The notes under the pieces: model-generated
Told to the model about the DNA's origin: nothing
Database searches by the model: none
The model's input: only the letters and a program-made list of their open reading frames with translations
Assembly: GCA_003697065.1 (NCBI GenBank)
Contig: RFFY01000043.1
Coordinates: forward strand, 1-10,673
DNA length: 10,673 nucleotides
Direction: 5' to 3'
From: Actinomyces sp.
GTDB taxonomy: Bacteria; Actinomycetota; Acidimicrobiia; Acidimicrobiales; Aldehydirespiratoraceae
Program-made: the position numbers and the translations under genes
Shown: in pieces, positions 6,393-10,673 of the stretch
Layout: the number at the start of each line of letters is the position of its first letter
Position numbering within the stretch: position 1 is the stretch's first letter

Positions 6393-6398
6393 CGGACG

Positions 6399-9300
6399 TC
6401 AGCGGGCCACGAAGTACTTGGCGCGGGGGTGGTGGCAGATGAGGGCCGAGGTGGTCTGTTCGGGCTGGTACTGGAAGCCCGTGTCCTCGTCACACACGAT
6501 GCCGAGACGGTCGGCCCCGAGCAGATCGGCGACCGTGCGGTTGTCCTCGAGATCGGGACACGCCGGGTAGCCCCACGAGTAGCGGCCCCCGCGGTACTGC
6601 TGGCGGAACAGGCCCTGCAGGGTGGGGCCGTCCTCGTCGGCGAAACCCCACTCCTCACGGATGCGGCGGTGCCACATCTCGGCCAGCGCCTCGGTCATCT
6701 CGGTCCCGAGCCCGTGCACCAGCAGGTACTCGCGGTAGCGGTCCTCGGCGAAGAGGCGGGCTGTCACCTCCGAGACCCGGGGTCCCATGGTGACCAGGTG
6801 GAAGGCGGCATAGTCGACCTCGTCGCCGTCGACGGGGCGGAAGAAGTCGGCGATGCACAGCCAGGGCTCGGTGCGCTGGCGCGGGTAGTGGAAGCGGGCG
6901 AGTTCGGCACTGCGGTCGGGGTCGGCCCACACGACGAGGTCGTCACCGTCGCCGTTGACGGGCCAGTAGCCGTAGACCACCTGGGGGACCAGCCAGTCCT
7001 CGGCCTTGGCCCGGGCCAGCTGGTCGCGGAACAGGACCCGCAGGCGCTCCTTGAAGGCGGCGTCGTCCTCCCCCTTCTCGGGGCGGAACTGCCACTGGTT
7101 GCGGTACAGGGCCGTCTCGTTCACGTACTCGGCGATCTCGTCGAGGGACAGGCCCTTGACCACCCGCGACCCGAGGAAGGGCGGTTCGAAGATCGGGTTG
7201 TCGGTGACGACCTCGGGTGAGCGGGAGGGCAGCTCGTCGTCGCCGATGTCGCGGGTCGAGCGGCGGGGGAGGCGTCGCCCGGTCGGCGTGCGCCCGAAGT
7301 CGGGATCGACCTCGCCGCTGCGCTTCAGCTCGGCCAGGCGCTCCATCACGTGCAGGCCCTCGAAGGCGTCCTTGCCGTAGAACAGGGGGCCCTCGTAGAC
7401 CTCACGCAGGTCGTTTTCGACATAGGAGCGGGTCAGGGCGGCCCCGCCGAGCAGGACCGGCAGGTGCGACAGGCCGCGCTCGTTCAGCTCCACCAGGTTG
7501 TCGCGCATGATCAGGGTCGACTTGACGAGCAGGCCGCTCATCCCGATGGCGTCGGCCTCCTTGGTGAGCGCCGTGTCGATCATCTCGCCGATCGAGACCT
7601 TGATCCCGAGGTTGTGCACGGTGAAGCCGTTGTTGGTCAAGATGATGTCGACGAGGTTCTTGCCGATGTCGTGCACGTCGCCGCGCACGGTCGCCAGCAC
7701 GATCGAGCCCTTCCCGCCGGCGTCCTCGACCCGCTCCATGTGGGGTTCGAGGTGGGCGACGGCCGCCTTCATGGTCTCGGCCGACTGGAGCACGAAGGGG
7801 AGCTGCATCTCGCCGGAGGCGAAGAGTTCCCCGACGGTCCGCATCCCGGCGAGGAGGACCTCGTTGATGATGGTCAGGGGAGCGAGCCCGGCGGCCAGGG
7901 CCTCGTCGAGGTCGTCGGTGAGGCCGTCGCGGTCGCCCTCGACGATCCGGGTCTCGAGGCGGCGCTCGACGGTCCAGTCCGAGCGGTCCTCGCGCACGGT
8001 GGCGACCGTCTCGACATCGGCGAACACCTCGAGGAGGTGGGTGAGGGGATCGTAGGTGGGATCGGTCCCGTCGCCGCCGGCGGTGCCGCGTCGGTCCCAG
8101 ATCAGGTCCTCGCACACCCGGCGCTGCTCGTCGGGGATGCGGGCGAGGGGCCGGATCTTGCCGGCGTGCACGATGGCGGAGTCGAGGCCGGCCTTCACAC
8201 ACTCGGCGAGGAAGACCGAGTTGAGGACGTGGCGGGCGGCGGGCTTGAGGCCGAAGCTCACGTTGGACACCCCGAGGGTCGTGTACACGCCCGGGAGCTC
8301 GCTCTTGATCCGACGGATGGCCTCGATGGTGGCGATGGCGTCGCGGCGCAGGTCGTCGTCGCCGGTCGTGAGGGGGAAGGTGAGGGCGTCGAAGAGGAGG
8401 TCGCCGGGTTCGAGCCCGTAGCGTCGCGTGGCGATGTCGTAGAGGCGGTGGGCGACACGCATCTTCCACTCGACGTCGCGGGCCTGGCCCTCCTCGTCGA
8501 TGAGGAGGCAGATGACCGCGGCCCCGTACTCGCGGGCGAGCCGGAACACGCGGTCCATGCGCTTCCCCGCTTCTTCGCCCTCCTCGAGGTTCGCCGAGTT
8601 GAGGATGGCGCGGCCACCGAGCCAGCGCAGACCGGCCTCCAACACCTCGGGTTCGGTGGAGTCGAGCACGATGGGCACGCTCGACTGGGTGGCGAGACGG
8701 CGGGCCAGGGCGTCCATGTCGGCCACACCGTCGCGTCCGACGTAGTCGACGCAGAGGTCGATGACGTGGGCGCCCTCGGCGATCTGGTCGCGGGCCATCT
8801 GCACGCACGTGTCCCAGTCCTCGGCCAACAGCGCCTCGCGGAACTTGCGGGAACCGTTGGCGTTGGTCCGTTCGCCGATGAACAAGGTGGCCGTGTCCTG
8901 GTCGAGGGTCACCTGGCTGTAGATGGAGGCGACAGCCGGTTCGTGGCGTGGTCGGCGGGGCGCGGGTTGCAGGGAGCGGACGGCGTCGACGGTCGCCTTC
9001 AGGTGCTCGGGGGTGGTGCCGCAGCATCCGCCGACCACCCGCACGCCGAACTCGCCGACGAAGCGGGCGTGGTGGGCGGCGAGTTCGTCGGGGGTCAGGT
9101 CGTAGTGCATGTGGCCGTCGACGACCGAGGGGAGACCGGCATTGGGGATGCACGCCACCGGTACACGCGCGTGCTGGACCAGGTGGCGGAGGTGCTCGGA
9201 CATCTCCTCGGGTCCGGTGGCGCAGTTGAGCCCCACCACCTGGGGCCGCAGGGCCTCGATGCTGGTCAGGGCGGCGGCGATCTCGGTGCCCGGCAGCATC

Positions 9301-9947
9301 CGCCCGGTCAGCTCGATGGTGACCTGGGTCTGGATGGGCACCCGGATCCCGGCGTCGACCATGGCCCGACGGGCACCGGCGACGGCCGCCTTGAGCTGGA
9401 GGAGATCGAAGACCGTCTCGATCAGCACGAGATCGACGCCACCGTCGAGGAGCGCCGCCACCTGCTCGGCGTAGAGAGGGGCGAGCTCCTCGAAGCGGAT
9501 CTGACCCAGGGACGGGAAGCGGGTGCCGGGTCCCACCGAGCCGGCGACGAAGCGGCGCCGACCCGTGGCCGACCAGTGGTCGGCCGCCTCGCGGGCGATG
9601 CGGGCGTTGGCGAGGTTGATCTCGCGGACGCGGCCCTCGAGGCCGTATTCGCCCAGGGGGACGGCGAAGGCCCCGAAGGTGTTGGTCTCGATGACGTCGA
9701 CGCCGACCGCCAGGAAGCTGTCGTGGACGGCCCGGACGACGTCGGGACGGCTGAGCCCGAGGATCTCGTTGCACCCCTCGAGGTCTGGTCCGCCGAAGTC
9801 GTCGGGGCCGAGGCCCGCCGCCTGCAGGCTCGTCCCCATGGCACCGTCGAAGACGACGACGCCGGCCTCGATGGCGTCGAGGTAGGCCTGCCCGCCGTCG
9901 GTGAACGGGAGCTCGTCGAGGGCCAGGGCGGTCGAGAGCTCGGTCAT
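6399..9947 (-). CDS. metH: Cobalamin-dependent methionine synthase
   Basis: Cytosolic enzyme that transfers the methyl group of 5-methyltetrahydrofolate to homocysteine through methylcobalamin, giving methionine. The 1182-residue chain carries every module in the usual order. The homocysteine domain (about 20-325) has DGAMGTSLQ (34-42) and zinc ligands C242, C308 and C309 (GGCCG). The folate (pterin-binding) domain (about 340-615) has FIGERTN (356-362). The cap and B12 domain (about 645-880) has GDVHDIGKN. The AdoMet-binding reactivation domain (about 930-1182) has RYSWGYPACPD (1122-1132). H759, the lower cobalt ligand, with D757 and S810, falls at the same residue numbers as the E. coli triad. 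E. coli MetH is 1227 aa, so this is full length. ATG at 9947 sits 8 nt from a TACCCT element, suggesting a leaderless message. The permease follows after 6 nt; the cobalamin adenosyltransferase is divergent. Certain. Confidence 0.98.
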   Translation of the reverse strand: MTELSTALALDELPFTDGGQAYLDAIEAGVVVFDGAMGTSLQAAGLGPDDFGGPDLEGCNEILGLSRPDVVRAVHDSFLAVGVDVIETNTFGAFAVPLGEYGLEGRVREINLANARIAREAADHWSATGRRRFVAGSVGPGTRFPSLGQIRFEELAPLYAEQVAALLDGGVDLVLIETVFDLLQLKAAVAGARRAMVDAGIRVPIQTQVTIELTGRMLPGTEIAAALTSIEALRPQVVGLNCATGPEEMSEHLRHLVQHARVPVACIPNAGLPSVVDGHMHYDLTPDELAAHHARFVGEFGVRVVGGCCGTTPEHLKATVDAVRSLQPAPRRPRHEPAVASIYSQVTLDQDTATLFIGERTNANGSRKFREALLAEDWDTCVQMARDQIAEGAHVIDLCVDYVGRDGVADMDALARRLATQSSVPIVLDSTEPEVLEAGLRWLGGRAILNSANLEEGEEAGKRMDRVFRLAREYGAAVICLLIDEEGQARDVEWKMRVAHRLYDIATRRYGLEPGDLLFDALTFPLTTGDDDLRRDAIATIEAIRRIKSELPGVYTTLGVSNVSFGLKPAARHVLNSVFLAECVKAGLDSAIVHAGKIRPLARIPDEQRRVCEDLIWDRRGTAGGDGTDPTYDPLTHLLEVFADVETVATVREDRSDWTVERRLETRIVEGDRDGLTDDLDEALAAGLAPLTIINEVLLAGMRTVGELFASGEMQLPFVLQSAETMKAAVAHLEPHMERVEDAGGKGSIVLATVRGDVHDIGKNLVDIILTNNGFTVHNLGIKVSIGEMIDTALTKEADAIGMSGLLVKSTLIMRDNLVELNERGLSHLPVLLGGAALTRSYVENDLREVYEGPLFYGKDAFEGLHVMERLAELKRSGEVDPDFGRTPTGRRLPRRSTRDIGDDELPSRSPEVVTDNPIFEPPFLGSRVVKGLSLDEIAEYVNETALYRNQWQFRPEKGEDDAAFKERLRVLFRDQLARAKAEDWLVPQVVYGYWPVNGDGDDLVVWADPDRSAELARFHYPRQRTEPWLCIADFFRPVDGDEVDYAAFHLVTMGPRVSEVTARLFAEDRYREYLLVHGLGTEMTEALAEMWHRRIREEWGFADEDGPTLQGLFRQQYRGGRYSWGYPACPDLEDNRTVADLLGADRLGIVCDEDTGFQYQPEQTTSALICHHPRAKYFVAR

Positions 9948-9955
9948 GGGCTCTC

Positions 9956-9961
9956 AGGGTA
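9956..9961 (-). promoter_or_regulatory. -10 hexamer of metH, apparently leaderless
   Basis: On the minus strand TACCCT lies 8 nt before the metH ATG (9947-9945), so transcription would begin at or next to the start codon. The intervening GAGAGCCC could be read as a weak GAGAG ribosome-binding site, but it is too close to the start to be typical. No -35 is evident. Confidence 0.45.
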
Positions 9962-9965
9962 CCGA

Positions 9966-9983
9966 GGGCGCCGGGGTGCGCCC
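9966..9983. promoter_or_regulatory. Inverted repeat centred between divergent metH and adenosyltransferase promoters
   Basis: GGGCGC (9966-9971) and GCGCCC (9978-9983) form a 6-bp inverted repeat with a 6-nt centre. Its midpoint lies almost exactly between the two -10 elements at 9956-9961 and 9986-9991, in the region both promoters use upstream. It could be an operator for a dimeric regulator serving both directions. At this GC content a chance occurrence is quite possible. Confidence 0.3.
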
Positions 9984-9985
9984 GG

Positions 9986-9991
9986 TACGCT
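9986..9991 (+). promoter_or_regulatory. -10 hexamer of the adenosyltransferase gene, apparently leaderless
   Basis: TACGCT ends exactly 7 nt before the ATG at 9999, the same spacing as TAGGAT before the M24 gene at 964. The 7 nt between (CCCGCCC) contain no purine-rich ribosome-binding site, so a leaderless transcript is the simplest reading. Confidence 0.5.
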
Positions 9992-9998
9992 CCCGCCC

Positions 9999-10661
9999 AT
10001 GTCCGACACACCCCCCGAGGCCGGGCGGACGCCGTCGCCTCCCGATGCCACGTCGAGGACCCGCCGAGCGCGACCCGCCGTCTACACGCGTACCGGTGAC
10101 GACGGCACCACGGGCCTGCTCTACGGCGGCCGCGTCCGCAAGGACGCGCCGGCACCGGTTGCCTACGGCGACGTCGACGAGGCCCAGGCCGTCGTGGGTG
10201 TCGCCCGGGCCCACCTGGAGGCCCTGGCGTCGACCGGCGACGCCGCCGGCGACGACGCGGGTGAGGCGAGCGACGATGCCTGGCTGGCGGCCCTGCTCAT
10301 CGACGTGGCCCGCGACCTGTGGGTGCTCATGGCCGAGCTGGCCACAGCACCCGAGAACCGTCGCAAGCTCGACGCCGGCTCGACCCTCGTGACCGGGGAC
10401 ATGGTCGCCGCCCTCGAACGGCGCATCGACGAGGTCTCGGGCCGCTTCGATCCGCCGGCGGCCTTCGTCGTGCCGGGCGAGGACCTCGTCGCCGCCCACC
10501 TCGACGTGGCCCGCACCGTCGTGCGCCGTGCCGAACGCCACGCCGTGGCCGCGGCCCATCCCGACTCGAAGGTCGTGCCCTACCTCAACCGCCTGTCCGA
10601 TCTGTTGTGGGTCCTGGCGCGGTGGCGGGAGGGCACGCCACGCCCCGTCGCCGACGTCTGA
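9999..10661 (+). CDS. PduO-type cob(I)alamin adenosyltransferase
   Basis: Transfers the adenosyl group of ATP to cob(I)alamin (or the corresponding a,c-diamide), making adenosylcobalamin for mutases and similar enzymes. The 220-residue product is a helical-bundle, trimer-forming ACA of the PduO/CobO-substitute (MMAB-like) family. The ATP-binding N-terminal motif is YTRTGDDGTTGLLYGGRVRK (29-48), followed by YGDVDEAQAVVG (56-67). The C-terminal half has RTVVRRAER (172-180) and PYLNRLSDLLWVLAR (194-208), both typical of the active site. The 27 residues before the ATP motif are Pro/Thr/Arg-rich and probably disordered. A short Asp/Gly/Ala-rich insertion occurs around 75-90. ATG at 9999 is supported by the -10 element 7 nt upstream. 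It is divergent from metH, which uses the other active cobalamin form. The stop is 12 nt from the window edge. Very sure of the family. Confidence 0.95.
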   Translation: MSDTPPEAGRTPSPPDATSRTRRARPAVYTRTGDDGTTGLLYGGRVRKDAPAPVAYGDVDEAQAVVGVARAHLEALASTGDAAGDDAGEASDDAWLAALLIDVARDLWVLMAELATAPENRRKLDAGSTLVTGDMVAALERRIDEVSGRFDPPAAFVVPGEDLVAAHLDVARTVVRRAERHAVAAAHPDSKVVPYLNRLSDLLWVLARWREGTPRPVADV

Positions 10662-10673
10662 CCCGCCGCGCCC

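Noticed and set aside
5412..7220. 602-codon plus-strand frame opposite the permease and metH C-terminus
   Set aside because: Asp/Gly/His/Val-rich composition without motifs. The opposite strand has well-supported genes throughout.
7350..9998. Plus-strand open frame across metH that continues in frame into the adenosyltransferase (about 1100 codons in total)
   Set aside because: Only the last 220 codons, from the ATG at 9999, encode a recognisable protein. The upstream part is the antisense of metH and is Gly/Asp/Val/His-rich, as expected of a reverse-frame shadow in GC-rich DNA. No fusion protein is implied.
9948..9998. Cobalamin or SAM riboswitch upstream of metH or the adenosyltransferase
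   Set aside because: The gap is 51 bp and both messages seem to begin at or near their ATG, so a riboswitch aptamer does not fit.
7402..10155. 917-codon minus-strand frame overlapping metH in another phase
   Set aside because: The product is almost wholly Arg/Pro/Gly/His, typical of a frame-shifted reading of high-GC coding DNA; metH explains the region fully.

Overview
The window is very GC-rich chromosomal DNA with strong GC-ending codon preference, several GTG starts and long accidental open frames on the antisense strands. Gene content (Ku plus a stand-alone LigD-type polymerase, a full-length cobalamin-dependent methionine synthase with activation domain, a PduO-type adenosyltransferase) and the TANNNT-type promoters sitting 7-8 nt before ATG starts point to a high-GC actinobacterium, possibly of the Acidimicrobiia type. 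The taxonomic placement is inference from style, not from a marker gene.

Layout from left to right. (1) 1-874, minus: the N-terminal 291 residues of an MFS exporter that runs off the left edge. (2) 964-2929, plus: an M24 (Xaa-Pro peptidase-like) metallopeptidase followed 4 nt later by an unrecognised protein with about eight membrane segments. (3) 3093-5102, plus: a two-gene non-homologous end-joining operon, ku with a long Lys/Ala/Pro tail and, starting directly after its stop codon, a stand-alone LigD-like polymerase/primase domain. (4) 9947 down to 5157, minus: metH (1182 aa) and, 6 nt after its stop, a 411-aa APC-superfamily permease. This operon converges on the repair operon at 5103-5156. 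(5) 9999-10661, plus: a cob(I)alamin adenosyltransferase, divergent from metH across only 51 bp.

Two functional units stand out. Ku and the polymerase domain form a split bacterial NHEJ module: Ku holds and bridges DNA ends and the polymerase fills or extends them. The ATP-dependent ligase that must complete it is not in the window. At the right end, the enzyme that consumes methylcobalamin (MetH) and the enzyme that makes adenosylcobalamin are transcribed back to back from a compact shared promoter region with a small inverted repeat at its centre. No cobalamin riboswitch fits in that space. The permease behind metH may carry a substrate of methionine metabolism, but this rests on position alone.

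I saw no tRNA, rRNA, CRISPR array, insertion sequence, prophage or toxin-antitoxin gene. Most of the window is conserved housekeeping and repair content. The parts most worth a second look are the apparently leaderless promoters, the repeat-built Ku tail with its deviant codon use, the orphan membrane protein and the metH-linked permease.
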